DNA from: Microtetraspora niveoalba
GTDB lineage: Bacteria; Actinomycetota; Actinomycetes; Streptosporangiales; Streptosporangiaceae
DNA length: 64,000 nucleotides
Assembly: GCF_001570405.1 (NCBI RefSeq)
Contig: NZ_BBYM01000009.1
Coordinates: 165,963 to 229,962 of the forward strand
Direction: 5' to 3'
The notes under the pieces were generated by a model. It had not been told where the DNA came from and did no database searches. It saw nothing but the letters and a program-made list of their open reading frames with translations. This document shows, piece by piece, positions 51,434 to 59,939 of this stretch (position 1 is its first letter; every line of letters starts with the position of its first letter). The position numbers were made by a program, and so were the translations under genes.

Positions 51434-51841
51434 CTATGCGCGTTCGACGATGGCGGCGAGCTTGGCCGCCGTTTTGCGGCCCTCGATCCGGAGCAGGCCG
51501 AGGTTGGCCCCCGGCCCGGCGAGAACGGCGAGGACGAGCTTGGGACCCGCGGCGTAGCAGGCGGCGTGCCCGCGCGTGCCGGAGATGAGGGTCTCCTCGA
51601 GGGCACCGACCTGGACGAGGTCGGTCATCCTGCGGGCCATCGAGAGGAGCGCCGAGGAGAGCGCCGCCGTCTGCTCGGTGTGGCCGGCGATGTCGGTCGC
51701 CACGAGCATGCCGTCCACCGTGCAGGTGAGCGTGCCGGTGATCTCGGGCGCGCGTTCCCTGAGGAGGAGCATCTCCCCGTGTATTTCGCCGCGTAGATCC
51801 ATCGAAATGCCCTTTCCGGCCCGCTTGAGCCAGGTGATCAC
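51434..51841 (-). CDS. Roadblock/LC7 domain protein 2
   Basis: 135 aa, GTG start overlapping the previous stop (GTGA). Divergent roadblock fold: ITGTLTCTVDGMLVATDIAG, then TEQTAALSSALLSMARRMTDL, then PKLVLAVLAGPGANLGLLRIEGRKTAAKLAAIV. The layout is like MglB-type proteins. Probably pairs with the two other roadblock proteins of this operon. Confidence 0.85.
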   Translation of the reverse strand: MITWLKRAGKGISMDLRGEIHGEMLLLRERAPEITGTLTCTVDGMLVATDIAGHTEQTAALSSALLSMARRMTDLVQVGALEETLISGTRGHAACYAAGPKLVLAVLAGPGANLGLLRIEGRKTAAKLAAIVERA

Positions 51842-52716
51842 TGCAGCGCCTCCAGTGCGTCACGCAGCCTGATGAGCAGGTTCACGTCGGTGGGGTCGGC
51901 GCTGACCTGCGGCAGGTGCGGCTGCGCGGCGTCTCGTCCGGCTCCGGGGCGCAGCTCGGCCCGCGGGCCGGACCGTTCCGCGCGTTTCGGCAGCGCCGGG
52001 CGGGGCTGCCCGGCGGAGTCGGCCCGCGTCGCGAGCAGCCCCGCCGCGCCCAGTTCCCGTACGGCGAGCAGGGTCGAGTAGGCGGGACGCCCGAGGCGGC
52101 GGGCCAGTTCCGCGGGTGTGGCGGTGGTGTCCGCGCCGAGCAGCACCTCCCACTGCAGGGCGGTCAGCACCACGTGCCTGCCGGGGATGCGCCGGACGGG
52201 GATCACCGGTTGCGTGTCGAGTTCGCTCGACGGCCATGCTCGGTCCAATCGGGCCTTCCTCCGCCGGCACTCTTGGAAGAGGCCGGGCACGTCGAAGAAC
52301 CAGTGCGTGCCGAGCCAGTGCCGCTCCCCGTCCCTGAAGCGGGACCGGGGCACGGCCGCGCCGGGCGCCGGGGCGAGCGCCGGTTCGAGCAGGAAGAACG
52401 AGGCGTCGAGGGTGGCTCCCAGGACGCAGAACTCCAACTCGCCCCGGGTGAGGACACCGTCGCCGACCAGCGTGTCCCCGCCGCTGGGCGGCTCGGTCCG
52501 CGCGACCGCGGCCTGGCGCGCCTTCCTGACCGCGCCCGCGCTGATCCGCCCGGAGGCGGTCAGCAGCTCCTCCACTCCCGGCGTGCCGGTGCACTCGGCG
52601 TACGACACCCGCCCCCGGGTGAGGAAGATCGTGCCGGCGCGGCCGATCCGGAGGGAGCCGGTGGCCCTGTCCTGCGCGAGTCCGGCGAGTACGGAGTCGA
52701 GGGTCGCGATGGCCAT
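51838..52716 (-). CDS. DUF4388-like regulatory protein
   Basis: 292 aa, ATG start. The N-terminal 65 residues match the DUF4388/PatA-type opening (LAGLAQDRATGSLRIGRAGTIFLTRGRVSYAEC). A middle region carries RHVVLTALQWEVLLGADTTATPAELARRLGRPAYSTLLAVREL, a possible winged helix. A basic disordered stretch follows before the short C-terminal helix NLLIRLRDALEAL. Coupled to roadblock 2 downstream, four nt from roadblock 3 upstream. It may link the roadblock complex to DNA. Confidence 0.75.
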   Translation of the reverse strand: MAIATLDSVLAGLAQDRATGSLRIGRAGTIFLTRGRVSYAECTGTPGVEELLTASGRISAGAVRKARQAAVARTEPPSGGDTLVGDGVLTRGELEFCVLGATLDASFFLLEPALAPAPGAAVPRSRFRDGERHWLGTHWFFDVPGLFQECRRRKARLDRAWPSSELDTQPVIPVRRIPGRHVVLTALQWEVLLGADTTATPAELARRLGRPAYSTLLAVRELGAAGLLATRADSAGQPRPALPKRAERSGPRAELRPGAGRDAAQPHLPQVSADPTDVNLLIRLRDALEALQ

Positions 52717-52719
52717 GGG

Positions 52720-53091
52720 TCACGAGGCGATCAGCCGGTGGGAGATGGCCTGGAGCCGGCGCAGGGCGAGCGCGAGGTTCGCCCGGTCGGGGTCCAGCCG
52801 GAGGCAGATGAGCAGCGGGCCGTCGAACATCGTCTCCATGGGCTTGATCAGGTGGTACGCCCGGTCCGTGGTGACGATCACGTCCTCGATGCGGATCGTT
52901 CCATCGGGCGTCGAGAGGGCGAGGCCGTCGAGCGTGGCCCGGAACGCCTCGCTCAGCCCGGCGGCCGACCCCTCCGGATACGGGACCCCCTCGGCGGCGA
53001 CGGCCATGCCGCTCGTGTGGTCCACGAGGATCGCGTCAAGGGCGCCGGGGATCGTCATGGCCTCGGAAAGGCAGTCCTCTATCCCGATCAC
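52720..53091 (-). CDS. Roadblock/LC7 domain protein 3
   Basis: 123 aa from GTG at 53091 with GAGGGAG six nt upstream; a TTG two codons earlier is less likely. Fold marks: GALDAILVDHTSGMAVAAEG, EDVIVTTDRAYHLIKPMET, GPLLICLRLDPDRANLALALRRL. First gene of the roadblock operon and clear paralogue of roadblock 1, suggesting duplication inside the operon. Confidence 0.85.
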   Translation of the reverse strand: MIGIEDCLSEAMTIPGALDAILVDHTSGMAVAAEGVPYPEGSAAGLSEAFRATLDGLALSTPDGTIRIEDVIVTTDRAYHLIKPMETMFDGPLLICLRLDPDRANLALALRRLQAISHRLIAS

Positions 53092-53149
53092 GCGCAACTC
53101 CCTCGCCGGGTCGTCGGTACGGCCCGGCCAACACTAGAGAAGCCGCCGC

Positions 53150-53306
53150 GCGCGCAGCCCTAACGATCAATCCCGATTAGAGGTGAGTTATAAGGATTAG
53201 CCATTCAAGGAGGAGAAATCACCAACCACATAGAAGACTTGTATTTACGGGTGATTGTGAAGATTGTTCGGATATTTTGGGTTACGGGTAGGGGAGAATA
53301 GGAGTT
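53150..53306. promoter_or_regulatory. AT-rich leader region before DUF523 gene
   Basis: About 150 nt with markedly lower GC than anything nearby, between divergent genes. It contains a consensus-quality AAGGAGG at 53207-53213 that is not followed by any ATG, GTG or TTG at usable distance. Function unknown: promoter island, or a structured leader. Confidence 0.5.
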
Positions 53307-53795
53307 ATGGAACGAGTCCTGGTCAGCGCGTGTCTCCTCGGCCGCCGGGTGCGTTACGACGGCGGCGCCAAGACGAGCGAGGACGAGTTGCTCGCCGCCT
53401 GGAGCTCCGAAGGGAGAGTCATCCCGTTCTGCCCGGAAGTGGCGGGCGGGCTTCCCGTGCCCCGGCCGCCGGCGGAGATCGAGGGCGGCGCGGGCGGCGA
53501 CGCCGTGCTCGCCGGGACCGCGCGCATCCTGACGCCGGACGGCGACGACGTGACCGAGGCGTTCGTGGCGGGCGCGCGGCGGGCGCTCGACGCGGCGCGG
53601 GCCGCCGGCGCCCGGGTCGCGATCCTCAAGGAGGGCAGCCCGTCGTGCGGCTCGCTGCGCGTCTACGACGGCACGTTCTCCGGGAACAGCACGCCAGGCC
53701 GGGGCGTGACCACGGCGCTCCTCGAACAGCATGGCATCCGCGTCTTCAACGAGGACGACATAGCCGGGGCGGCCCGCCACCTCGGGGAGAGATGA
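53307..53795 (+). CDS. DUF523 domain protein
   Basis: 162 aa, ATG start. All family signatures present: VSACLLGRRVRYDGG, PFCPEVAGGLPVPRPP, AILKEGSPSCGSLRVYDG. The conserved Cys residues (SACLLG, PFCPE, SPSCGS) suggest a thiol or metal site. Biochemical role not established for the family. Convergent with the DUF4032 gene, nine nt between stops. Confidence 0.93.
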   Translation: MERVLVSACLLGRRVRYDGGAKTSEDELLAAWSSEGRVIPFCPEVAGGLPVPRPPAEIEGGAGGDAVLAGTARILTPDGDDVTEAFVAGARRALDAARAAGARVAILKEGSPSCGSLRVYDGTFSGNSTPGRGVTTALLEQHGIRVFNEDDIAGAARHLGER

Positions 53796-53804
53796 CCGCC
53801 GAGA

Positions 53805-55037
53805 TCAGGGGGACAGCGGGTCGGCGCCGGAGTCGACGATCACCGCGTTCTCGTCCGGCTTGAACACCAGGACGTTCTCGACGTACGACCGGAGGGCGAC
53901 GTCGAGTCCCACGTCGCCGCCGGCCGCCTCGGACAGGAACCAGCGGTGGTCGAGCACCTCGTGGAAGAGCTGCGCGGGCTCCAGCTTGCGCCGCAGCTCG
54001 GCCGGGATCCCGCTCACCACCGGGTGGAAGACCTCGGCCAGCCAGCGGTGGGCCACGATCGCCTCGTCCTCGTGGCGCAGGCCGTTCGACACCCGGAACG
54101 CGTCGAGGTCGTTGAGCAGCCGCCTGGCCTGGTTCTCCTCCACGTCCAGGCCGGTCAGCCGCAGCAGGCGGCGCTGGTGGTGCCCGGCGTCCACGACCTT
54201 GGGCCGCACGAGGAGCCGCCCCGTGCCCGCCTTCCTGCGGACCATCATCTCCGCGACGTCGAAGCCGAGCGAGTTCAGCCGCCTGATCCGCTGGTCCACG
54301 ATGTGCCAGTCGACCTCCTCGATGATCTCGTCGGAGTTGAGCTCGCTCCACAGCCGTTCGTACCGTTCGACGATCTGCTCGGCGAAGACCAGCGGGTCGA
54401 TCGACGGGTGCAGCAGGTCGCCCGCCTCCAGGTCGAGCAGCTCGCCGTAGATGTTGACGTGCGCGACGTCGATGTCGTGGGTCCGCTGCCCCTCGCTGAT
54501 CATCGGGTGCAGCTCGCCGGTCTCCGCGTCCACCAGGTACGCGGCGAAGGCCCCGGCGTCGCGGCGGAACAGCGTGTTGGACAGCGAGCAGTCGCCCCAG
54601 TAGAAGCCGGTCAGGTGCAGCCGCACGAGCAGCACGGCGAGGGCGTCGAGCAGCCGGGTCAGCGTGTCGGGCCGGACCGCGCCCGACAACACGGCCCGGT
54701 AGGGGAGCGAGAACTGCAGGTGCCGGGTGATGAGCGCGGAGTCCAGCTCGGTGCCGTCCGCGGCCGTGCGCCCGGTGACGACCGCGACCGGTTCGACGGC
54801 GGGGGCGTCCAGCCGGGCGAGGTCCCACAGCAGCTTGTACTCCCGCTTGGCGTACCGCTCGCTGATCTCCTTGATGGCGTAGACGCGCCCGGACAGCCGG
54901 GCGAACCGGACGACGTGCCGGGAGATGCCGCGCGGCAGGGTGACCAGGTGGTGGTCGGGCCACTCCTCCAGCGGGACGTCCCAGGGGAGCCGGATCAGGT
55001 CGGGGTCGCCGGGGGCGCCGATCATCTGCAGGGGCAC
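53805..55037 (-). CDS. DUF4032 kinase-like protein
   Basis: 410 aa from GTG at 55037, seven nt after GAGGAG. The first half has a protein-kinase-like fold: Lys in VYAIKEISERYAKREYKLLWDL, catalytic-loop-like LHLTGFYWGDCSLSNTLFRR, metal Asp in AYLVDAETGEL. The second half is the DUF4032-specific part (RRLLRLTGLDVEENQARRLLNDL, VAHRWLAEVFHPVV). LPS-kinase-like proteins of this type are widespread in actinobacteria. The substrate is unknown. Divergent from the DUF885 gene. Confidence 0.88.
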   Translation of the reverse strand: MPLQMIGAPGDPDLIRLPWDVPLEEWPDHHLVTLPRGISRHVVRFARLSGRVYAIKEISERYAKREYKLLWDLARLDAPAVEPVAVVTGRTAADGTELDSALITRHLQFSLPYRAVLSGAVRPDTLTRLLDALAVLLVRLHLTGFYWGDCSLSNTLFRRDAGAFAAYLVDAETGELHPMISEGQRTHDIDVAHVNIYGELLDLEAGDLLHPSIDPLVFAEQIVERYERLWSELNSDEIIEEVDWHIVDQRIRRLNSLGFDVAEMMVRRKAGTGRLLVRPKVVDAGHHQRRLLRLTGLDVEENQARRLLNDLDAFRVSNGLRHEDEAIVAHRWLAEVFHPVVSGIPAELRRKLEPAQLFHEVLDHRWFLSEAAGGDVGLDVALRSYVENVLVFKPDENAVIVDSGADPLSP

Positions 55038-55094
55038 CGTTCGCTCCTCTTCGAGGGGATTCGTGATCCAGTCTCGCGGATAGAGTCACAGACC

Positions 55095-56690
55095 ATGACG
55101 CTGCTGGATGAGTTCATCGGCTGGTACTTCGCGGAGAGCCCGGTGCGGGCCGCGCTGCTCGGAGCCGACGGGTACGACCACACACTGGGCGACTTCTCCG
55201 AGGCCGCCTTCACCGCCAGGGAGCGCGCCGCCGAGGGCTGGCTGGAGCGGCTCTCCGCGCAGGCGGACCCCGCCGCGACCGCCGACGACGAGATCGACCG
55301 AGAGCTGGTCGTCTCCCACCTGCGGGGGGCCGTGGCGAGCGCCCGCTGGCCCGAGTGGCGGCGCGATCCCGCGCCCTATCTGGGGACGATCTTCGGGGCG
55401 CTCTTCACGCCGTTCCAGCAGCGGCTGAAGCCGGAGGCGGAGCTGGTCGGGGACGCGATCGCCCGGCTGGCCGAGGTGCCCGGCGTGCTCGCCGCCTGCC
55501 GTGAGAACCTCGCCCCCGACCTCGCCGCCGACCTGCTGGTCGCGCGCGGTCTGGGCCAGGCGCGCACGGGGCGGGCGTTCCTCACCGAGACCGTCCCCGG
55601 CCTGGTGGCCGACCCGGCGCTGCGGGCGCGGCTGGCGGCGGCGGCCGAGCCGGCCGCGGCGGCGTTCGACGGGTTCGTCGCCTTCCTCGAAGGGTTCACC
55701 GCGGGCGGCACCTGGCGCATGGGGGAGGAGCTCTACTCCACGCTGCTGCGCGAGCGGGAGCTGCTCGGGTACGGCGCGGCCGAGCTGCACGAGAAGGGCC
55801 GCCGGGCCTGGGACGACATCGACGCCCGGATGCGCGAGGTCGCCCCGCGGGTCGGCTCGGGAGAGTGGGGCCAGGACTGGCGGGCGGCGATGGAGTCCCT
55901 CATGGACGACCACCCCGAGACGCTCGAGGCGATGCGCGCCGAGTACGAGGCCGAGACGCTGCGCGCCCGCGACTTCGTCCGCGAGCGCGGCCTGGTGACC
56001 TTCCCCGAGGGGGAGGAGTGCCAGGTGCTGCCGTCGCCGGAGTTCCAGCGGCCGATCCTCTCGGTGGCCAGCTATCTGGCGCCGCCGCCGCTCAGCGCGT
56101 CCAGGGAGGGCGTGTTCTACGTGCCGTTCACGCCGGACGGCTTCACTCCCGAGCAGGTACGGCAGCGCCTGCGCACCAACTGCCGGGCGCAGATGCCGTC
56201 GATCGCGGTCCACGAGGCGTATCCGGGGCACCACTGGCACCTGGCGTGGATGGCGGCCAACCCGCGGAAGGCGCGCAAGATCTTCCGCACGCCGTACTTC
56301 ACGGAGGGCTGGGCGCTGTACGTGGAGGGCGTGCTGCACGAGCAGGGGTACTTCGACACCCCGGCGACCGAGCTGGCCCACCTGGACTGCCGGATCTTCC
56401 GCGCGGCCCGGATGGTCGTGGACACCGCCCTGCACTGCGGCGACATGACGATCGAGCAGGCCGAGGAGTTCATGGCGACCAAGGCGTCGTTGTCGCCGGG
56501 CACCGCCAAGGGCGAGGTCAACCGCTACTGCGCCTGGCCGACCCAGGCGCCCTCGTACCTCACGGGGGCGCTGGAGATCGGGCGGATCCGCGACGACTTC
56601 GGCGGCGACCAGCGCAAGTTCCACGACCAGATCGCCGGGAGCGGCGGCCTTCCCCTGGGCCTGGCCCGGCGGGCGGTCATCCCGGGCTGA
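55095..56690 (+). CDS. DUF885 family metallopeptidase-like protein
   Basis: 531 aa, ATG start, no signal peptide. Characteristic motif HEAYPGHHWH at residues 373-382, and FTEGWALYVEGVLHEQGYF and CRIFRAARMVVDTALHCG downstream: a helical metalloprotease fold of the gluzincin type. Most family members are secreted or lipoproteins in other phyla; this one looks cytoplasmic, consistent with peptide degradation. Its last 14 nt overlap the end of the convergent aldolase gene. Confidence 0.88.
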   Translation: MTLLDEFIGWYFAESPVRAALLGADGYDHTLGDFSEAAFTARERAAEGWLERLSAQADPAATADDEIDRELVVSHLRGAVASARWPEWRRDPAPYLGTIFGALFTPFQQRLKPEAELVGDAIARLAEVPGVLAACRENLAPDLAADLLVARGLGQARTGRAFLTETVPGLVADPALRARLAAAAEPAAAAFDGFVAFLEGFTAGGTWRMGEELYSTLLRERELLGYGAAELHEKGRRAWDDIDARMREVAPRVGSGEWGQDWRAAMESLMDDHPETLEAMRAEYEAETLRARDFVRERGLVTFPEGEECQVLPSPEFQRPILSVASYLAPPPLSASREGVFYVPFTPDGFTPEQVRQRLRTNCRAQMPSIAVHEAYPGHHWHLAWMAANPRKARKIFRTPYFTEGWALYVEGVLHEQGYFDTPATELAHLDCRIFRAARMVVDTALHCGDMTIEQAEEFMATKASLSPGTAKGEVNRYCAWPTQAPSYLTGALEIGRIRDDFGGDQRKFHDQIAGSGGLPLGLARRAVIPG

Positions 56691-57297
56691 ACGCGCGCTC
56701 GACCACGGCGGCGAGCTGCTCGTCGGTGAGGACGGCGGGGGTGCCGACGCCGAGCGCCCGCACGTAGACCTCGCACAGCCACTCCAGCAGGCGGGTCGCC
56801 TCGAACGCCTTCTCCAGGGTCGATCCGATGGTGACCCCGCCGTGGTTGGCCAGCAGCGCGGCCTGCTTCCCCGCGAGGGCGGCGCGCACGTTCGCGGCCA
56901 GCTCCGGCGTGCCGTACGTGGCGTAGGGGGCGACGCGGACCGCGCCCCCGAGCAGCAGCGCGTTGTAGTGGATCGGGGGCAGCTCGGTCATGGTGGTGGC
57001 GACCACGGTCGCGAAGACGGAGTGGGTGTGCACGACGGCGCGGGCGTCGGTCGAGGCGTAGACGGCCAGGTGCATCGGCGTCTCCGACGACGGCCGCGCC
57101 TCGCCCTCGACGGGGTTGCCCTCCAGGTCGAGGACCGGGCAGTCCTCCGGGTTGAGCCGGTCGAGAGCCACCCCGGAGGGGGTGACCGCGACCAGGTCGC
57201 CCTGGCGGACGCTCAGGTTGCCCGAGGTTCCGATGACCAGCCCCAGCTTCGCCGCCTTGTGGCCGTACTCGCACAGTTCCCGCCGAAGATCCCACAT
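56677..57297 (-). CDS. Class II aldolase/adducin family protein
   Basis: 206 aa, ATG at 57297. Zinc-site His in VVHTHSVFATVVAT and further His in LANHGGVTIG; acid Glu in SSETPMHLAVY; phosphate loop SGNLSVR. Resembles L-fuculose-1-phosphate aldolase. Divergent from the amino-sugar ABC importer with shared operators, so it may act on the phosphorylated sugar produced after uptake. Substrate not fixed. Confidence 0.9.
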   Translation of the reverse strand: MWDLRRELCEYGHKAAKLGLVIGTSGNLSVRQGDLVAVTPSGVALDRLNPEDCPVLDLEGNPVEGEARPSSETPMHLAVYASTDARAVVHTHSVFATVVATTMTELPPIHYNALLLGGAVRVAPYATYGTPELAANVRAALAGKQAALLANHGGVTIGSTLEKAFEATRLLEWLCEVYVRALGVGTPAVLTDEQLAAVVERAFSPG

Positions 57298-57320
57298 GGC
57301 GCCCAACCTAGTATGAGATC

Positions 57321-57332
57321 CGGTCTATACCA
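57321..57332. promoter_or_regulatory. DasR/GntR-like box upstream of aldolase gene
   Basis: CGGTCTATACCA carries GGTCTATACC, one base from the dyad GGTCTAGACC. It lies 24 nt upstream of the aldolase ATG on the other strand. Similar to dre boxes of the GlcNAc regulator DasR in streptomycetes. Confidence 0.6.
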
Positions 57333-57434
57333 GTTCTGGTCCGATCATCCTACTTTTTATAGGGCCTTTTACCTGGACAAACATCGATATACCCTCCGAC
57401 TGTCGGCCGGGGGTGATCGCGGTCGGATCACAGA

Positions 57435-57448
57435 TTGGTCTAGACCGA
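57435..57448. promoter_or_regulatory. DasR/GntR-like box upstream of ngcE
   Basis: TTGGTCTAGACCGA has the perfect dyad GGTCTAGACC, the core of DasR dre boxes. It lies just upstream of the predicted -35 element of the importer operon. Confidence 0.65.
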
Positions 57449-57458
57449 ACCGGGACTC

Positions 57459-57487
57459 TTGACGCGGTTGGCGGCCCGCCGTACGTT
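57459..57487 (+). promoter_or_regulatory. Predicted sigma-70-type promoter of ngc operon
   Basis: TTGACG at 57459-57464 and TACGTT at 57482-57487 with 17 nt between them. Predicted start of transcription about 57494, directly before the palindromic operator. Confidence 0.55.
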
Positions 57488-57498
57488 CCAGCAATCGT

Positions 57499-57515
57499 TT
57501 AGGAAACTTTCCTAA
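57499..57515. promoter_or_regulatory. 17-bp palindromic operator of ngc operon
   Basis: TTAGGAAACTTTCCTAA is a perfect dyad around one central C, between the predicted transcription start and the AGGAG ribosome site. The AGGAAA-N-TTTCCT core resembles operators described for actinomycete ROK-family sugar repressors. A bound repressor here would block transcription. Confidence 0.75.
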
Positions 57516-57536
57516 CTGTCCCCCCAGGAGAGTTGG

Positions 57537-58985
57537 ATGACCAACACGCCTCGCGAGATCACCCGGCGCCAGATGATGCACCGCATCGGCCTCACCGCAC
57601 TCGTCGCCGGCCCCACGGCCGGCCTCCTCAGCGCCTGCGCCACCTCGGGCGGGAGCACTCCGGAACCGGCCGCCTCCACCGGTGGCGGCGCGGCGAAGTC
57701 CGACTCCAACCCGTTCGGCGTCAAGGCCGACGCTCCCCTCGAAGTCGTGATCTTCAAGGGCGCCTACGGCGACGAGTACGCGACCCAGTCGCACGAGCCG
57801 CTGTACGTCAAGGAGTTCCCGCAGGCGAAGATCACCCACCAGGGCATCCAGACGATCGCGCAGACCCTCACGCCGCGCTTCGCCAGCGGCGACGTGCCCG
57901 ACGTGGTGAACAACTCCGGCACCGACAACCTGGACACCGGCTCCCTCGTCGCGGCGGGGCAGCTCCTCGACCTCACCCCGCTCTACGAGGCGCCGTCGAT
58001 CGACGACCCGAGCAAGAAGGTGAAGGACACCCTCGTCCCGGGGACCATCGAGTCCGGCCTGGTCGGCGACCCCGCCAAGCCGTACATCCTCAACTACGTC
58101 TACACCGCGTACGGCCTCTGGTACGACGCCAAGCTCTTCGAGAAGGAGGGCTGGACCCCGCCGAAGACGTTCGACGAGTTCAAGACCCTCGCCGACAAGA
58201 TCAAGGCCAAGGGCATGACCCCGTACGCGTACGCCGGCAAGAACGCCTCGTACTACCAGTACTGGATGATCCTGATCAGCGCGGCGAAGATCGGCGGCAA
58301 CCAGGTCCTGATCGACATCGACAACCTCGCCGACGGCGCCTGGACCAACGACGCCGTCAAGCAGGCGGCGGCGGCCTGGGCCGAGATCGGCAAGTACATG
58401 GACAAGTCCTACGAGGGCCTGATCCACACCGAGGTGCAGACCCAGCAGAACCAGGGCAAGGTCGCGCTCTACCCCTCCGGCTCGTGGCTGGAGCCCGAGC
58501 AGGCCAAGGACACCCCGGCCGGCTTCGAGTACGCCATGGCGCCCACCCCGTCGGTCAGCGCGTCCGACGCCATGCCGTACGAGGCGATCCGGGCCGTGGC
58601 GGGCGAGCCGTACGTCCTCCCGGCCAAGGGCAAGAACATCAACGGCGGCCTGGAGTACATGCGCGTCATGCTCTCCAAGGAGGCGGCCAAGGCCTTCACC
58701 GAGAAGACCAAGAGCCTCACCGTCGTGGTCGGCTCCACCGAGGGCCTCACCCTGTCGCCGGGCACCGCGAGCGTGGTGGAGGTCCAGACGGCCGCCGGCG
58801 CCAACGTGGTGACCTGGTCCAGCTTCGAGCAGTGGTACAAGGAGCTGGAGACCGAGCTGCGCAAGCAGACCAACGCGCTCATGTTCGGCCGCATCACCGC
58901 CGAGCAGTTCTGCACCAACATGCAGAAGGCCGCGGACAAGACCAAGGCCGACAGCTCGGTCACCAAGCAGAAGCGGACCGCGTGA
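57537..58985 (+). CDS. ngcE: Amino-sugar ABC importer, substrate-binding lipoprotein (NgcE-like)
   Basis: 482 aa, ATG after AGGAG. Signal sequence with an Arg pair (TRRQMMHRIG) and lipobox LLSAC, lipidated Cys34. Extracellular solute-binding protein family 1; LEVVIFKGAYGDEYATQ and ITHQGIQTIAQTLTPRFASGDVPDVVNNSG match the NgcE type that binds N-acetylglucosamine and chitobiose. Captures sugar outside the membrane and hands it to the two permeases encoded downstream. No ATPase gene in the operon; a shared MsiK-type ATPase elsewhere is usual. Confidence 0.85.
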   Translation: MTNTPREITRRQMMHRIGLTALVAGPTAGLLSACATSGGSTPEPAASTGGGAAKSDSNPFGVKADAPLEVVIFKGAYGDEYATQSHEPLYVKEFPQAKITHQGIQTIAQTLTPRFASGDVPDVVNNSGTDNLDTGSLVAAGQLLDLTPLYEAPSIDDPSKKVKDTLVPGTIESGLVGDPAKPYILNYVYTAYGLWYDAKLFEKEGWTPPKTFDEFKTLADKIKAKGMTPYAYAGKNASYYQYWMILISAAKIGGNQVLIDIDNLADGAWTNDAVKQAAAAWAEIGKYMDKSYEGLIHTEVQTQQNQGKVALYPSGSWLEPEQAKDTPAGFEYAMAPTPSVSASDAMPYEAIRAVAGEPYVLPAKGKNINGGLEYMRVMLSKEAAKAFTEKTKSLTVVVGSTEGLTLSPGTASVVEVQTAAGANVVTWSSFEQWYKELETELRKQTNALMFGRITAEQFCTNMQKAADKTKADSSVTKQKRTA

Positions 58986-58989
58986 TCCC

Positions 58990-59937
58990 ATGCGGCATGG
59001 CAAGCTGTCTCAGGCCTCCTCGCCGATGGCGCTGAGGAGATACGGGTTCATCCTGTCCTTCCTCGCCGCGCCGCTGGTCCTCTACGTCGTCTTCGTGATC
59101 GCGCCGTACATCCAGGCGTTCCAGATCGCGTTGACCAACTGGAAGGGCATCTCGCCGGACTTCGACTACGTCGGCCTCGAGAACTTCGGGCGGATGTTCG
59201 ACGACGACGTCTTCTGGCAGGCGGTGCGCCATCACGGGCTGCTGCTGCTCGTCATGCCGCTGGCCACCATCGCCATCGCGCTGTTCTTCTCGTTCCTCCT
59301 CAACGTCGGGGGCGGGCAGGCGAACGGGCGGCGCACCGGTGTGCGCGGGTCGGCCTTCTACAAGATCGTGTTCTTCTTCCCGCAGGTCCTCGCCGTCGCC
59401 ATCGTCGGCGTGCTGTTCCAGGCGATCCTGCGCCCGGACAAGACCGGCGTGATCAACAACGCCCTCGGGGCCGTCGGCGTCGACCCCGTGGGCTGGTTGA
59501 TCAACCCCGACCTCGCCCTGTGGACGATCATGGGCGTGATGGTCTGGCAGGCCGTCGGCTTCTACGTCGTGCTCTTCTCCGCCGGCATGTCCTCCATCCC
59601 GTCCGAGGTGTTCGAGGCGGCGGCGCTGGACGGGGCGGGGCGGTTCACGCTCTTCTTCAAGATCACCCTGCCGCTGCTCTGGGACACGCTCCAGGTCGGC
59701 TGGGTCTATCTCGGCATCGCCGCGTTCGACGGGTTCGCCCTGGTCCAGGTCCTCTCCGTGGACCGGGGCGGCCCGGACAACGCGACCACGGTGCTGCCGC
59801 TGGAGATCTGGCGCCAGGCGTTCACCTTCTCCAAGTACGGCTACGCCTCGGCGATGGGCGTCGCCCTGTTCTTCCTGACCCTGACGTTCGCCGTCCTCAC
59901 CCTGCGGGTCACGCGGCGCGAGAGGATCGAGTTCTAG
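58990..59937 (+). CDS. ngcF: Sugar ABC importer permease (NgcF-like)
   Basis: 315 aa, ATG four nt after the ngcE stop, ribosome site weak; ATG at 59026 is an alternative. Six membrane helices, MalF type, with the ATPase-contact EAA loop EAAALDGAGRFTLFFKITLP. Inner-membrane half of the importer. Confidence 0.85.
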   Translation: MRHGKLSQASSPMALRRYGFILSFLAAPLVLYVVFVIAPYIQAFQIALTNWKGISPDFDYVGLENFGRMFDDDVFWQAVRHHGLLLLVMPLATIAIALFFSFLLNVGGGQANGRRTGVRGSAFYKIVFFFPQVLAVAIVGVLFQAILRPDKTGVINNALGAVGVDPVGWLINPDLALWTIMGVMVWQAVGFYVVLFSAGMSSIPSEVFEAAALDGAGRFTLFFKITLPLLWDTLQVGWVYLGIAAFDGFALVQVLSVDRGGPDNATTVLPLEIWRQAFTFSKYGYASAMGVALFFLTLTFAVLTLRVTRRERIEF

Positions 59938-59939
59938 AC

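Noticed and set aside
51034-53091. Canonical conservon
   Set aside because: No histidine kinase, DUF742 or Ras-like GTPase gene is present.
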